This document shows, in pieces, positions 14,962 through 24,023 of a stretch of DNA of 35,657 nt. The stretch is from Candidatus Choladousia intestinigallinarum (GTDB taxonomy: Bacteria > Bacillota > Clostridia > Lachnospirales > Lachnospiraceae), in contig DVGR01000058.1 of assembly GCA_018712605.1 (NCBI GenBank), forward strand, positions 1 to 35,657. Direction: 5' to 3'. How positions within the stretch are numbered: the first letter of the stretch is position 1; every line of letters begins with the position of its first letter. Below the pieces are notes generated by a model, which did not search any database, was not told the DNA's origin, and worked only from the letters and a program-made list of their open reading frames with translations. The position numbers and the translations under genes were made by a program.

Positions 14962-16542
14962 TTAAATGTCCAGAAAATCGCTGAATACCTTCAGAGCGCC
15001 CTCCGTCTCATGGGCCAAAACTCGTTTTGCCAGAACCTTTCCAAGCTGCACGCCTTCCTGGTCAAAGCTGTTTAAGTTCCATAAGAAGCCCTGGAACATA
15101 ACCTTGTTCTCAAAATGTGCCAGAAGGGCGCCCATGGCTCCCGGTGTAAGCTGGCCGCCAATAATAATGCTGGAAGGACGTCCTCCCTCAAAATTCTTAT
15201 TGCGGTTTTCATCTTCCTTGCCGCAGGCAAACGCCATAATCTGGGCGGCAACATTCGCACAGAGCTTCTGCTGGCTGGTGCTTCCCTGGATGACCACGTC
15301 TGTGTCCATCTGGTTCTTTCTGAATCCAATGAACTGAAGGGGCACGATATCCGTTCCCTGGTGAAGGAGCTGATAGAAGGAATGCTGTCCGTTGGTGCCC
15401 GGCTCTCCAAAAATCAGAGGCCCTGTCACATATTCTACCGGCTCTCCGAAACGGTTTACGGATTTTCCGTTGGACTCCATGTCAAGCTGCTGCAGATGTG
15501 CCGGAAAACGGCTGAGAGCCTGGGAGTAGGGAAGCACTGCGGTACTGGGGTAGCCCAGCACATTGCGCTCATAAACGCCGATCAGCGCATCCAGCATAGC
15601 CGGGTTCTGCCATACATCCTTGTTGACAGCCGTCTTGTCCGCTGCAGCCGCCCCGTCCAGGAACTGCGCAAATACTTCCGGGCCAAAGGCCAGAGACAGC
15701 ACGGCGCCGCCTACTGCGGAAGTGGAGGAATAGCGTCCTCCGATATAGTCATCCATAAAGAAAGCTGCAAGATAATCGTCGCTCTTCGCCAAAGGCGAGG
15801 TCTCACTGGTAACCGCTACCATATGTTTGGAAGGATTCAGTCCGGCATTTACAAGAGCATCCTTTACAAAGGACTCATTTGTAAGAGTCTCAAGAGTCGT
15901 ACCGGATTTAGAAACCAGGATAAACACAGAATGTGCCACATCAATAGAGGCCAAAACAGCCGCCGCATCGTCAGGATCTACATTGCTGATAAACTTCGCT
16001 TCCATCTTAAACAGGCCGTTTTTCTTCGCCCAATTCTCAAGAGCCAGGTACATGGCCCGGGGCCCCAGGTCACTTCCGCCGATACCAATCTGCACAACGG
16101 TGGTAAATTTCTCACCTGCTCCATTGGTAATCTCCCCCGCATGTACTTTTCCCGCAAACTCAGCGATCTTTCTCTGCTGCTCTGTGTAGAAAGCACGTTT
16201 GTCCGTTCCATCAGCCTCCACAGCGTTCCCAAGCTGGCCTCTGGTCAGGTGGTGGAGCACCCGGCGCTTCTCTCCTGTATTAATGACTTCGCCGTTGTAG
16301 AGGGCTTCAAACTTTTCCGTAAGCTGCGCTTCCTCGGCAAGCTTCTTCAGAGCTTCCAGTATCTTGTCGTCTACTTGCTTGGCAGCAAAATTGTAGGAGA
16401 GCCCTTCTGCCATTGGGATACTGTAATTTTTTACACGCTCCGCACCGTTCTCTCCGCTCATAGCTTCCTTAAGATTTACCTTGTCCAAGTTGAAAAGCTC
16501 CTTATAGGACGCAAGAGTGTCTAAATTGTTCCAGGTGATCAT
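14962..16542 (-). CDS. pgi: Glucose-6-phosphate isomerase
   Basis: A 526-residue phosphoglucose isomerase interconverting glucose-6-phosphate and fructose-6-phosphate in glycolysis. Family signatures are GIGGSDLGPRAM, the phosphate-loop SKSGTTLET and GEPGTNGQHSFYQLLHQGT with the catalytic Glu and His region. It is longer than the roughly 450-residue Bacillus form, but both phosphoglucose isomerase domains are complete. The ribosome binding site is AAGGAGG, 8 nt before the ATG. Its promoter overlaps the end of the upstream phosphodiesterase gene. Confidence 0.97.
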   Translation of the reverse strand: MITWNNLDTLASYKELFNLDKVNLKEAMSGENGAERVKNYSIPMAEGLSYNFAAKQVDDKILEALKKLAEEAQLTEKFEALYNGEVINTGEKRRVLHHLTRGQLGNAVEADGTDKRAFYTEQQRKIAEFAGKVHAGEITNGAGEKFTTVVQIGIGGSDLGPRAMYLALENWAKKNGLFKMEAKFISNVDPDDAAAVLASIDVAHSVFILVSKSGTTLETLTNESFVKDALVNAGLNPSKHMVAVTSETSPLAKSDDYLAAFFMDDYIGGRYSSTSAVGGAVLSLAFGPEVFAQFLDGAAAADKTAVNKDVWQNPAMLDALIGVYERNVLGYPSTAVLPYSQALSRFPAHLQQLDMESNGKSVNRFGEPVEYVTGPLIFGEPGTNGQHSFYQLLHQGTDIVPLQFIGFRKNQMDTDVVIQGSTSQQKLCANVAAQIMAFACGKEDENRNKNFEGGRPSSIIIGGQLTPGAMGALLAHFENKVMFQGFLWNLNSFDQEGVQLGKVLAKRVLAHETEGALKVFSDFLDI

Positions 16543-16605
16543 AATCAGATTCCTCCTTAAATTTAATTCGTTCCCAGCATTGCCGATTTTTCAGCTAATA
16601 ATCTG

Positions 16606-16634
16606 ATTATAATATCAAATCAGGGTATTTTCAA
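16606..16634 (-). promoter_or_regulatory. pgi: SigA promoter for pgi
   Basis: Minus-strand TTGAAA (16629-16634), 17-bp spacer and perfect TATAAT (16606-16611). The -35 lies inside the last codons of the phosphodiesterase gene, so pgi can be transcribed independently, with a leader of about 55 nt. Confidence 0.8.
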
Positions 16635-17376
16635 GACTGAGCTGATCTTCTATCTCTTTTCGCACCTTCAGAGCCAGATCCGGTACATTCGTAATCACCG
16701 CATCCGTTCCCGCTTTTATCAGTCTTTTTATCTGCTCCGGCCGATCCACCGTCCATACCCGGACCGAAAGTCCGCTGTCCAAGTATTCCTGCAGAAAACC
16801 CATCTCTATATGGTGCAGCCCCGGATGCAGGCCTTTTACACCGTTGGCCCGTGCATACTCCTGGACATTTACGATCACGTCACTAAACAGATACGCCGTA
16901 TCGGCATCTGGTTTTTCCCTGAGAATCCGTTGAATGCTGTAATGATTGAAAGAAGAATAGATCACTCGCTCCTCCATTCCCGTTTTTTCAACCAGGTCGA
17001 GAACCTTTTTTTCAAGATCCGGGTACCAGAAAATTCCTGTTTTTAGTTCAATATTTACCTCCATAGCGCTTGGCTTTACCAGCTCCAAAACTTCCTCCAG
17101 GGTGGGCACGCAAGCTTCCCCATACTGGGACATGCCGTTTGGAACCGGAATTTTCTGCAGCTCCTGAAAGGTAAATTCTCTGACCGCACCTTTTCTTTTG
17201 CTGACACGGTCAATTCTTTCATCATGGATCACCACAGGTATACCGTCTTTTGTAAGCTGCACGTCCAGCTCAATTCCATCGGCGCCCTGCTTCATAGCCA
17301 GCTCAAATGCAGCTATGGTATTTTCAGGGGCATAGGCGCTGGCCCCTCTGTGTGCGAAAATTTTCACTTTCTTCAT
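16615..17376 (-). CDS. Glycerophosphodiester phosphodiesterase (cytosolic, UgpQ-like)
   Basis: A 253-residue GDPD-family phosphodiesterase that hydrolyses glycerophosphodiesters from phospholipid turnover to glycerol-3-phosphate and an alcohol. The N-terminal HRGASAYAPENT carries the catalytic His9-Arg10. ELDVQLTKDGIPVVIHDE supplies the metal-binding Glu/Asp and second catalytic His, and the C-terminal half has WTVDRPEQIKRL. No signal peptide or membrane anchor is present, so it is cytosolic. The ribosome binding site is GGAGG, 7-8 nt upstream. It follows the aminopeptidase terminator. Confidence 0.94.
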   Translation of the reverse strand: MKKVKIFAHRGASAYAPENTIAAFELAMKQGADGIELDVQLTKDGIPVVIHDERIDRVSKRKGAVREFTFQELQKIPVPNGMSQYGEACVPTLEEVLELVKPSAMEVNIELKTGIFWYPDLEKKVLDLVEKTGMEERVIYSSFNHYSIQRILREKPDADTAYLFSDVIVNVQEYARANGVKGLHPGLHHIEMGFLQEYLDSGLSVRVWTVDRPEQIKRLIKAGTDAVITNVPDLALKVRKEIEDQLSLENTLI

Positions 17377-17440
17377 AAAACATTTCCTCCGTCTATGCCA
17401 TTTCTTTATTATGGTTTTTGCGTCCTGCTGCCAGATGTGC

Positions 17441-17485
17441 TAAAAAATCATAAAAGCAGGGCTGCCGCACCTGCATTAGCCCCGC
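17441..17485 (-). terminator. Terminator of the metG-aminopeptidase region
   Basis: Minus-strand GCGGGGCT pairs with AGCCCTGC (17456-17485, one G-U) around a 14-nt loop. It is followed by TTTTATGATTTTTT. It lies 25-70 nt after the M18 aminopeptidase stop. Confidence 0.7.
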
Positions 17486-17509
17486 CTTTATAGGAATTCT
17501 CTATATTTT

Positions 17510-18916
17510 TTACGCCATCAGGAACGCCTGATATCCCTTCTTAGCCTCATATACGTCGGCCTTGCTGGTTACTTCCATAGGTGCGTGCATATTCAGCACT
17601 GCCACTCCGCTGTCCACGACTTCCATGCCGTAAAGGGCTGTGATATAGGCGATGGTTCCGCCTCCGCCTACGTCGATTTTGCCAAGCTCTGCCGTCTGGA
17701 ATGCCACTCCCTGGCTGTCGAACACACCGCGAAGCTCTGCCAGATATTCTGCGTTGGCATCGTTGCTGCCGCTCTTGCCTCTGGACCCGGTGTACTTGTT
17801 CAGCACAAGGCCCTTTCCAAAGTACGCCGCATTTCTCTTCTCGAAGAAGGAGGCATACAGCGGGTCATAAGCGGCGCTTACGTCCGAAGAGAGCATCTTG
17901 GAGCGGCTTAAGCAGCGGCGCAGATCCAGCTCGCTGTATTCCCCGGCGCACTCCATCAGCTCTGCCACTGTATTTTCAAAGAAACGGGACTGCATTCCTG
18001 TAGCTCCCACACTTCCGATTTCCTCTTTATCCACCAGCAGACAGCAGCATGTATACTTCTGTGTCTCTGTCTCCAGCATGGCTGCCAGAGAGGTATAGGC
18101 GCACACTCTATCATCCTGTCCGTAGGCCATGATCATGCTGCGGTCCAGGCCGCAGTCTCTGGCCTTATCCGCAGGCACCACTTCGATCTCCGCAGAGAGG
18201 AAATCCTCTTCCTCAATATTATACTGATTCTTAAGCAGATTCAGAATCTGCTGTTTTACCTTTTCCTTATCCTGGACCTTGGCCTCCTCATCTTCTCCCG
18301 GCTCCTGGGCCAAAGGACGGCTTCCCACCAGCACGTCCAGATTTTCTCCCTCTATTACAAGGCGGGCTTTTTTCTCCATCTGCTCTCCGGCCAGGTGGAT
18401 CAGAAGATCAGACACAAATACCACAGGATCTTCTTCCTTTTCTCCAATACAGAGGTTCACTCTGGTTCCGTCCTTCTTCACTACCACCCCATGAAGAGCC
18501 AGAGGGATTGTCACCCACTGGTACTTCTTGATTCCCCCATAATAATGGGTGTCCAGATAGGCCAGCTCCGTATCCTCATACAGAGGATTCTGTTTAATAT
18601 CAAGCCTGGGAGAATCAATATGAGCACCCAGGATTCTCATGCCTTCCTTCCAGGGTTCCTGCCCTACCATAAACAGAGCGATCATTTTATTCATGCAGAT
18701 GTTATAAACCTTATCCCCGGGCATAAGCTTCTTCCCGGAGGCCTGCATCTCCTGAAGGCTCACATAGCCCTTTTCCCTGGCCAGGCGCACTGTCTCATCC
18801 ACGCATTCCCGCTCCGTCTTGCCCTGATCCAAATATTTTTTATAATCCTGGCAGAGAGCCTCCAGCTTCACTAGCTCTTCCTGATTATATGCTATCCACG
18901 CATTTTCTCGTTTCAT
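17510..18916 (-). CDS. M18 family aminopeptidase
   Basis: A 468-residue zinc aminopeptidase of the M18 family (aspartyl aminopeptidase-like), which removes N-terminal residues in the cytosol as large TET-type oligomers. GAHIDSPRLDIKQNPLYE supplies the first metal His. DKEEIGSVGATG supplies the catalytic Glu pair. Later ligands lie in the SSDVSAAYDP and LNMHAPMEVT regions. The start ATG follows a GGAGGATGAG site. It lies 77 nt after metG with only a hairpin (18937-18967) and no T-run between, so partial read-through from metG is likely. Confidence 0.94.
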   Translation of the reverse strand: MKRENAWIAYNQEELVKLEALCQDYKKYLDQGKTERECVDETVRLAREKGYVSLQEMQASGKKLMPGDKVYNICMNKMIALFMVGQEPWKEGMRILGAHIDSPRLDIKQNPLYEDTELAYLDTHYYGGIKKYQWVTIPLALHGVVVKKDGTRVNLCIGEKEEDPVVFVSDLLIHLAGEQMEKKARLVIEGENLDVLVGSRPLAQEPGEDEEAKVQDKEKVKQQILNLLKNQYNIEEEDFLSAEIEVVPADKARDCGLDRSMIMAYGQDDRVCAYTSLAAMLETETQKYTCCCLLVDKEEIGSVGATGMQSRFFENTVAELMECAGEYSELDLRRCLSRSKMLSSDVSAAYDPLYASFFEKRNAAYFGKGLVLNKYTGSRGKSGSNDANAEYLAELRGVFDSQGVAFQTAELGKIDVGGGGTIAYITALYGMEVVDSGVAVLNMHAPMEVTSKADVYEAKKGYQAFLMA

Positions 18917-18936
18917 AGTCTCATCCTCCTGTCAGC

Positions 18937-18967
18937 AGCCTCTTCCCCGTGAATCAGGGAAGCGGCT
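18937..18967. repeat. Hairpin between metG and the aminopeptidase
   Basis: AGCC-T-CTTCCC pairs with GGGAAG-C-GGCT around a 9-nt loop (10 bp with one internal mismatch). No T-run follows on the minus strand; the next sequence is the aminopeptidase ribosome binding site. It is more likely a processing or stability element than a terminator. Confidence 0.45.
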
Positions 18968-18993
18968 CAAATTCTTTTCAGTATAAAAATCTG

Positions 18994-20955
18994 TCAGCAA
19001 ATCTCCGCTCCTGATGGCATATGTTTCTCAGGAACCATCAGAGAGAGTTCTCCCTTTTCGTCTTCCGCGCAAAGAAGCATTCCTTCCGAGAGAACACCTG
19101 CCAATTTGGCCGGCTTTAAGTTCACCAGAACCATGACCTTTTTCCCCACCATCTCTTCCGGGGTGTAATGGGCCTTGATTCCTGACACAATCTGTTTTAC
19201 CTGGCTTCCGATCTTTACCTGGGAGCAGAGAAGCTTCTTGGATTTTTTCACTGCCTCGCAGGCGATAATCTCTCCCACCTGGAACTGCAGCTTCTCAAAA
19301 TCTTCAAATGTAATCTCAGCCTTCGGCTCCAGGTCAATCCCCGGTTCTTCCTCTTTTTCCGGAGCTGCTCCATCCGCTTTTTGCGCTTGAAGCTCTTCTA
19401 CTTTAGCCATAACTTCTTTCAGATCCAGCCTTGCGAAAAGGATCTCCGGCTTTTCCGTCACCTTATTTCCGCAGGGATACAGACCGTAGCTCTTCATCTC
19501 TTCCAGAGAACGGTCAGCAGCATTAAGCTGTTCCAGGATCTTTTCCGAGGTCTTAGGCATAAACGCCTTCAGCAGGGAGGCTCCAATACTGATGCACTCT
19601 GTCAGATTGTAAAGCACCTCCGCCAGACGGTCCTTCTTAGACTCATCCTTTGCCAGAGCCCAGGGCATGGTCTCGTCAATGTATTTATTGCAGCGCTTAA
19701 ACAGTGCAAAAATTTCCGTAATGGCATCAGCCACTCTCAGTTCATCCATCTTAGCGGACACCTTCCCCGGAACGGCCAGGGCCAGCTCCTTCAGCTCTGC
19801 GTCCACGGGCTCTTCCATGTGGCTACAGGTGACGGTGCCGCCGAAGTATTTGTTGGTCATGGAGATGGTCCGGTTCACAAGATTCCCCAGAGTATTAGCC
19901 AGATCGGAATTCAGTCTCTCCACCATCAGCTCCCAGGAAATCACACCGTCATTTTCAAAAGGCATCTCATGGAGCACAAAGTAGCGAACCGCATCCACTC
20001 CAAAAAATTCTGCCAGCTCATCAGCATACAGCACATTCCCTTTTGACTTGCTCATCTTTCCGTCTCCCTGAAGCAGCCAGGGGTGGCCAAAAATCTGCTT
20101 CGGAAGAGGCAGGCCCAAAGCCATCAGGAAAATCGGCCAGTAAATGGTATGGAAACGGATAATGTCCTTTCCGATCAGGTGGAGATCCGCCGGCCACAGC
20201 TTCCCGAACTGATCTGTGCTGTCTCCATCGCAGTCGTAACCGATTCCCGTAATATAATTGGTCAGAGCATCCAGCCACACATATGTCACGTGCTTAGGAT
20301 CGAAGGTCACAGGAATTCCCCACTTAAAGGAAGTCCGGGAAACGCACAGATCCTGAAGTCCCGGAAGAAGGAAGTTATTCATCATCTCATTTTTTCGGGA
20401 CACCGGCTGGATAAATTCAGGATGCGTATTAATATGCTCAATCAGCCGGTCGGCATACTTGCTCATTTTAAAGAAATACGCCTCTTCTCTGGCCGGCGTC
20501 ACTTCTCTGCCGCAGTCCGGGCACTTCCCGTCCACCAACTGGGATTCCGTAAAAAAGGATTCACAGGGGGTGCAGTACAATCCTTCATAATACCCCTTAT
20601 AGATGTCTCCCTGGTCATACAGCTTCTTAAAAATCTTCTGAACCTGAGCCTCATGATCCGCATCCGTGGTACGGATGAATTTATCATAGGATGTATCCAT
20701 AAGATCCCAGATCCGTCTAATTTCGGAAGCCACGCCGTCCACATACGCTTTGGGAGTTACCCCCGCTTCCTGCGCCTTCAGCTCAATCTTCTGTCCGTGC
20801 TCATCCGTGCCTGTCTGGAAAAACACATCGTACCCCTGCATCCTCTTATAGCGGGCGATGCTGTCTGCCAGCACGATCTCATACGTATTCCCAATATGAG
20901 GCTTTCCAGATGTGTAGGCAATAGCTGTGGTTAAATAATATTTTGGTTTGCTCAT
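18994..20955 (-). CDS. metG: Methionyl-tRNA synthetase
   Basis: A 653-residue class I aminoacyl-tRNA synthetase charging tRNA-Met. The HIGH motif is the usual Met variant (KPHIGN) near residue 20. A CTPC...CPDC zinc knuckle lies around 127-148, KMSKSKGN near 298, and the anticodon-binding helical domain covers about 380-510. A C-terminal EMAP/Arc1-type tRNA-binding domain (about 550-653, from FEDFEKLQFQVGEI) permits dimerisation. Of two in-frame ATGs 6 nt apart, 20955 is chosen because GGGAG lies 7 nt upstream, whereas it abuts the first. The leader is a Met T-box. Confidence 0.97.
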   Translation of the reverse strand: MSKPKYYLTTAIAYTSGKPHIGNTYEIVLADSIARYKRMQGYDVFFQTGTDEHGQKIELKAQEAGVTPKAYVDGVASEIRRIWDLMDTSYDKFIRTTDADHEAQVQKIFKKLYDQGDIYKGYYEGLYCTPCESFFTESQLVDGKCPDCGREVTPAREEAYFFKMSKYADRLIEHINTHPEFIQPVSRKNEMMNNFLLPGLQDLCVSRTSFKWGIPVTFDPKHVTYVWLDALTNYITGIGYDCDGDSTDQFGKLWPADLHLIGKDIIRFHTIYWPIFLMALGLPLPKQIFGHPWLLQGDGKMSKSKGNVLYADELAEFFGVDAVRYFVLHEMPFENDGVISWELMVERLNSDLANTLGNLVNRTISMTNKYFGGTVTCSHMEEPVDAELKELALAVPGKVSAKMDELRVADAITEIFALFKRCNKYIDETMPWALAKDESKKDRLAEVLYNLTECISIGASLLKAFMPKTSEKILEQLNAADRSLEEMKSYGLYPCGNKVTEKPEILFARLDLKEVMAKVEELQAQKADGAAPEKEEEPGIDLEPKAEITFEDFEKLQFQVGEIIACEAVKKSKKLLCSQVKIGSQVKQIVSGIKAHYTPEEMVGKKVMVLVNLKPAKLAGVLSEGMLLCAEDEKGELSLMVPEKHMPSGAEIC

Positions 20956-20984
20956 TCTCATTCTCCCTTCATGCCTGTTAAATC

Positions 20985-21302
20985 AAAAAACCCGCCTTCC
21001 TGCCGGCAAAGCCGGCCAGAAGACGGGAAATTCCCGTGTTACCACTTCTCTTCATCCGCACCTCACGGCGCAGACCTCTGCGGGTATTCTGCCGCTGCCT
21101 GAAGCAGCATGACACTTTTACCCTTCCGCTGTAACAGGCGGAACCTGTGGCATCCTTACCGGCCCTGCCGGCTCAGACGCTCCCCTCCGGAGCCATCTTC
21201 TGCCGGCTCTCCCGTATCCCCTCTCACCTGGCGGGAATTCTCTGTAACAGTACCATCCGGCATACTCTTTCCTTCTCTGGGTTTCGATCTTTCAATCTCT
21301 AT
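20985..21302 (-). ncRNA. Methionine T-box riboswitch in the metG leader
   Basis: The roughly 320-nt leader carries all T-box parts on the minus strand. Stem I has AGTA (S-turn) then TGCCGG (about 21257-21266) pairing with CCGGCA (21201-21206). Immediately after comes the specifier GAAG-ATG-G, with the Met codon at 21194-21196. The T-box sequence AGAAGTGGTAACACGGG lies at 21033-21049. The terminator is a near-perfect stem at 20991-21027 (GGCCGGC/GCCGGC core) followed by TTTTTT at 20985-20990. Known mechanism: uncharged tRNA-Met reads the AUG specifier and its NCCA end stabilises the antiterminator, raising metG expression. This fills the 20956-21308 gap. Confidence 0.94.
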
Positions 21303-21308
21303 GTGTAA

Positions 21309-21337
21309 ACTTAACACAGTTCTGTAATCCTTGTCAA
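21309..21337 (-). promoter_or_regulatory. SigA promoter of the T-box-metG transcript
   Basis: Minus-strand TTGACA (21332-21337, perfect), 17-bp spacer, TTAAGT (21309-21314). The predicted start near 21302 marks the 5' end of the T-box. Confidence 0.75.
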
Positions 21338-21365
21338 GGCTTAGTGGGTCCGCAGACAGTAACCG

Positions 21366-21399
21366 TTGACATTTTTCCCCAAAATATTTAATATTAAAT
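21366..21399 (+). promoter_or_regulatory. Promoter of the sigma-factor gene with a palindrome over the -10
   Basis: TTGACA (21366-21371), 17-bp spacer, TAATAT (21389-21394). The perfect 14-bp palindrome ATTTAATATTAAAT (21386-21399) overlaps the -10 and could be an operator or simply AT-rich melting sequence. The leader to the chosen ATG (21593) is about 190 nt and contains an unused AAAGGAGGA at about 21424-21432. I see no other gene in 21338-21592. Confidence 0.6.
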
Positions 21400-21592
21400 C
21401 ACAGTATGAAAACCAGATTTAGGGAAAGGAGGATATTCAGGCCAGTTTCCCTGCCTGCTTTAATTAAATCCGGTGACTGGGCAGAAGGGAGGCCCTAATC
21501 CCTGCTGCCTCTATTTCACCACTTTTTACAAAAGAGAAGGCGATATGCCATCCCTGAAATTATGCTGCCCGCACCGCAGCAAAGGAGGGAAC

Positions 21593-22129
21593 ATGAAGAA
21601 CAAAAGATTTGAAAGATGTTTTTTGCAGTACAGCCATGTGGTTATGAAAATGGCAGCAGGGAAAACCGGCAGTATTCAGACTGCCCAGGAGATCTGCCAG
21701 CAGGTTTTCTTTGCTTTTTATAAGAACATGGAAAAAATCGACACGGATCTGGAGAAGGCCTGGCTGTTCAGGGCTACACAGAATGCGGTGATTGATCATT
21801 ACAGAAGATCCAGTACGCAGAGGGAGATCATCCTTGGATACAGCACGTATCAGGAGACCAGCGCATGCCCCTCTGAAGAAAGCATCGCCCTATACGAAGA
21901 GAAAATGTTTAACCGTGAGTTTATGGTCAGAATTTTAAATGAGGTCAGCAGCGTAAACCAGCTCTGGTATGAGGTCCTTGTACTGGTATGCGTGGAAGGG
22001 CTGTCCCACCAGGAAGCAGCCCGAAAGCTGAATATATCCCTTCCCGTACTCCGGGCACGCCTTTTCCGGGCAAGAGATTATGTCCGAAAACGGTTCGGAC
22101 AGGAATACAAAGAGCTCCAGGGCAGGTAA
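21593..22129 (+). CDS. Sigma-70 family (ECF-like) RNA polymerase sigma factor
   Basis: A 178-residue sigma factor of ECF size with region 2 (about 10-80, with ICQQVFFAFYKNM and LFRATQNAVIDHYRR) and region 4 (about 115-170). The latter has the helix-turn-helix LSHQEAARKLNISLPVLRARLFRARDYV. The start at 21593 is chosen because AAAGGAGGG lies 6 nt upstream; open reading extends to 21473 but those starts have weaker sites. No anti-sigma gene or membrane partner follows; a strong terminator comes directly after. The regulon is unknown. Confidence 0.88.
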   Translation: MKNKRFERCFLQYSHVVMKMAAGKTGSIQTAQEICQQVFFAFYKNMEKIDTDLEKAWLFRATQNAVIDHYRRSSTQREIILGYSTYQETSACPSEESIALYEEKMFNREFMVRILNEVSSVNQLWYEVLVLVCVEGLSHQEAARKLNISLPVLRARLFRARDYVRKRFGQEYKELQGR

Positions 22130-22148
22130 CATCCTTCCTGACCCGGCT

Positions 22149-22194
22149 GGGGGATTGCCGCATTTGTTTCATGCGGCAATCCCCCTCTGTTTTA
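22149..22194 (+). terminator. Strong terminator of the sigma-factor gene
   Basis: GGGGGATTGCCGCAT (22149-22163) pairs perfectly with ATGCGGCAATCCCCC (22171-22185) over 15 bp around a 7-nt loop, then TCTGTTTTATT. Confidence 0.93.
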
Positions 22195-22212
22195 TTCCCT
22201 CTTTTTTCTGCA

Positions 22213-22218
22213 TATAAT
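22213..22218 (+). promoter_or_regulatory. -10 box for the DUF885 gene
   Basis: Perfect TATAAT about 30 nt before the ATG at 22247. The -35 position holds only a T-rich stretch, so strength is uncertain. The box lies between the sigma-factor terminator and the DUF885 ribosome binding site. Confidence 0.5.
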
Positions 22219-22246
22219 GTCCCAAGCATTCTTTTGGAGCACGTAT

Positions 22247-24010
22247 ATGCCTGCTTTTCTATCCAAAATCCCCTCCCGGGGACGGCGCCTCATTCTTCTG
22301 ATTTTAGCGGTTCTGCTGGGAGGCGCAGCCTTTCTTTGGCTTGGCATTTTCCAATCAGAGGAAAACAAATTTCAGTCCTTCGCAGAAGAAGTTTTCACTG
22401 GTGAGCTTTCGGGAAATACACTGAATCTCCATTATACTGTGGCGGATCCTTCCGCCTATGGCCTCAAAGATTATCCTGTGACTCTGGGCTCATGCAGTCC
22501 TGACAGCCATAGGCAAAGCCTTTCTGTTCTGGAAAATTACCGAAAAAGCTTGGGAGATTTTTCTTATGAAAAGCTCTCCGCCTCCAGCCAGCTTACTTAT
22601 GATATTTTCCGGGATTACCTGGACACGGAGCTGGCCGCAGGTTCTATGTACCTGTATGAAGAACCTCTGGGCCCCACCCTTGGAATCCAAGCCCAGCTTC
22701 CCATTCTTTTTGCAGAATACAGATTTCGTGTCAAGAAAGATATTGAGGATTACCTTCAGCTTTTATCGCAGGTTCCCGACTACTTTTCCTCTATCTTGTC
22801 TTTTGAACAGGAAAAATCCAGAAACGGGTTGTTTATGAGCGATGACACTGCCGACAGCATCATCGCCCAGTGCCGGGAGTTTACCGCAGATCCCCAGAAC
22901 AACTATCTTCTGGAAATTTTCAACGATAAAATTCAGAGCATTTCTAATCTTTCCGAGGATGAAAAAATTGATTACCAGACGAGAAATTCTTCCATTCTGA
23001 CCAGTCTTGTCATTCCTGCCTATGAAGAACTGGCAGAGGGCCTGACCGCCCTGAAGGGCACCGGCACAAATTCCATGGGGCTGTACTACTGGCCCAAGGG
23101 CCGGGAGTACTACGAATACCTGGTAAAAAGCCGTGTGGGAGACAGCCGTTCTATTCCTGAGATCGAAGAGGCGGTAAAAACCCAGATGGTAGAAGACTAC
23201 GGAGAAATGGTAAACCTCATCCGGGACAGCGGCGGGAATCTCGAACTGGAAGACACCCTCACTTCCCCAGCGCTCTCATCCCCGGAAGAAATGCTGGAAG
23301 ACCTCAGGGGAAAAATTATGGAAGATTTCCCCCTGCCCCCTCAGGTTCAATATCAGGTAAAATACGTTCACGATTCCCTCCAGGAATATCTGAGTCCAGC
23401 TTTTTACCTGACACCCTGTATTGACGACTACCAAAGCAATGTAATCTATATTAATCCGGCTGGAAATTACCAAGGACTGGATTTGTATACCACTCTGGCT
23501 CATGAGGGATATCCCGGCCATCTTTACCAGTCTGTATACTTTGAAGCCGCCGCTCCGGATCTTCTGCGCAGCATTCTGGGAACGGAGGGCTATACAGAAG
23601 GATGGGCCACTTATGTGGAAATGTATTCTTTCTCCCTGTGGGAAGGGGATCCCACGCAGGCTGCCCTGGCACAGAAAAACCGCTCCTTTACCCTGGGTCT
23701 GGCTTCTCTTCTGGACATAGGAATTCATTACCGGGGGTACACTCGGGAGGATGCGGCAAAATTTCTGGAACAGTTAGGCTTCAGCCAGGAGACGGCTTCC
23801 TCTTTATATGACAGTATTCTAGAGTCTCCTGCCAACTATTTACAGTACTATGTGGGATGCCTGAACTTCTATGAGCTCAGGGATTACGCCAGGGAACTTA
23901 TGGGGAACGATTTTTCCCTGAAAAAATTTCATCAGGCAGTCCTGGACGCCGGCTCCGCCCCTTTCCCTATATTGAAAAAATATCTGGCTGAAACACTCAC
24001 GAAAGGTTAA
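22247..24010 (+). CDS. DUF885 family lipoprotein-like/anchored metallohydrolase
   Basis: A 587-residue DUF885 protein (M32/M2-like gluzincin fold) with an N-terminal basic stretch and one transmembrane anchor (about 15-33, LILLILAVLLGGAAFLWLG), so the catalytic domain is extracellular. The zinc motif HEGYPGH lies near residue 424, with the downstream TEGWATYVEMYS supplying the third Glu ligand. The start at 22247 is chosen because GGAG lies 8 nt upstream; the ATG at 22217 lies within the -10 box. Family members are probable carboxypeptidases or amidohydrolases, and the substrate is not known. Confidence 0.88.
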   Translation: MPAFLSKIPSRGRRLILLILAVLLGGAAFLWLGIFQSEENKFQSFAEEVFTGELSGNTLNLHYTVADPSAYGLKDYPVTLGSCSPDSHRQSLSVLENYRKSLGDFSYEKLSASSQLTYDIFRDYLDTELAAGSMYLYEEPLGPTLGIQAQLPILFAEYRFRVKKDIEDYLQLLSQVPDYFSSILSFEQEKSRNGLFMSDDTADSIIAQCREFTADPQNNYLLEIFNDKIQSISNLSEDEKIDYQTRNSSILTSLVIPAYEELAEGLTALKGTGTNSMGLYYWPKGREYYEYLVKSRVGDSRSIPEIEEAVKTQMVEDYGEMVNLIRDSGGNLELEDTLTSPALSSPEEMLEDLRGKIMEDFPLPPQVQYQVKYVHDSLQEYLSPAFYLTPCIDDYQSNVIYINPAGNYQGLDLYTTLAHEGYPGHLYQSVYFEAAAPDLLRSILGTEGYTEGWATYVEMYSFSLWEGDPTQAALAQKNRSFTLGLASLLDIGIHYRGYTREDAAKFLEQLGFSQETASSLYDSILESPANYLQYYVGCLNFYELRDYARELMGNDFSLKKFHQAVLDAGSAPFPILKKYLAETLTKG

Positions 24011-24023
24011 GGACAAACGAATA

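Noticed and set aside
15115-16524. 469-residue plus-strand open frame opposite pgi
   Set aside because: It lies wholly antisense to a clear pgi gene and its translation shows no domain; long antisense frames arise from codon bias.
21473-21592. N-terminal extension of the sigma factor
   Set aside because: The extra 40 residues are Cys/Pro-rich and unlike sigma region 2, and the ATG at 21593 has the best ribosome binding site.
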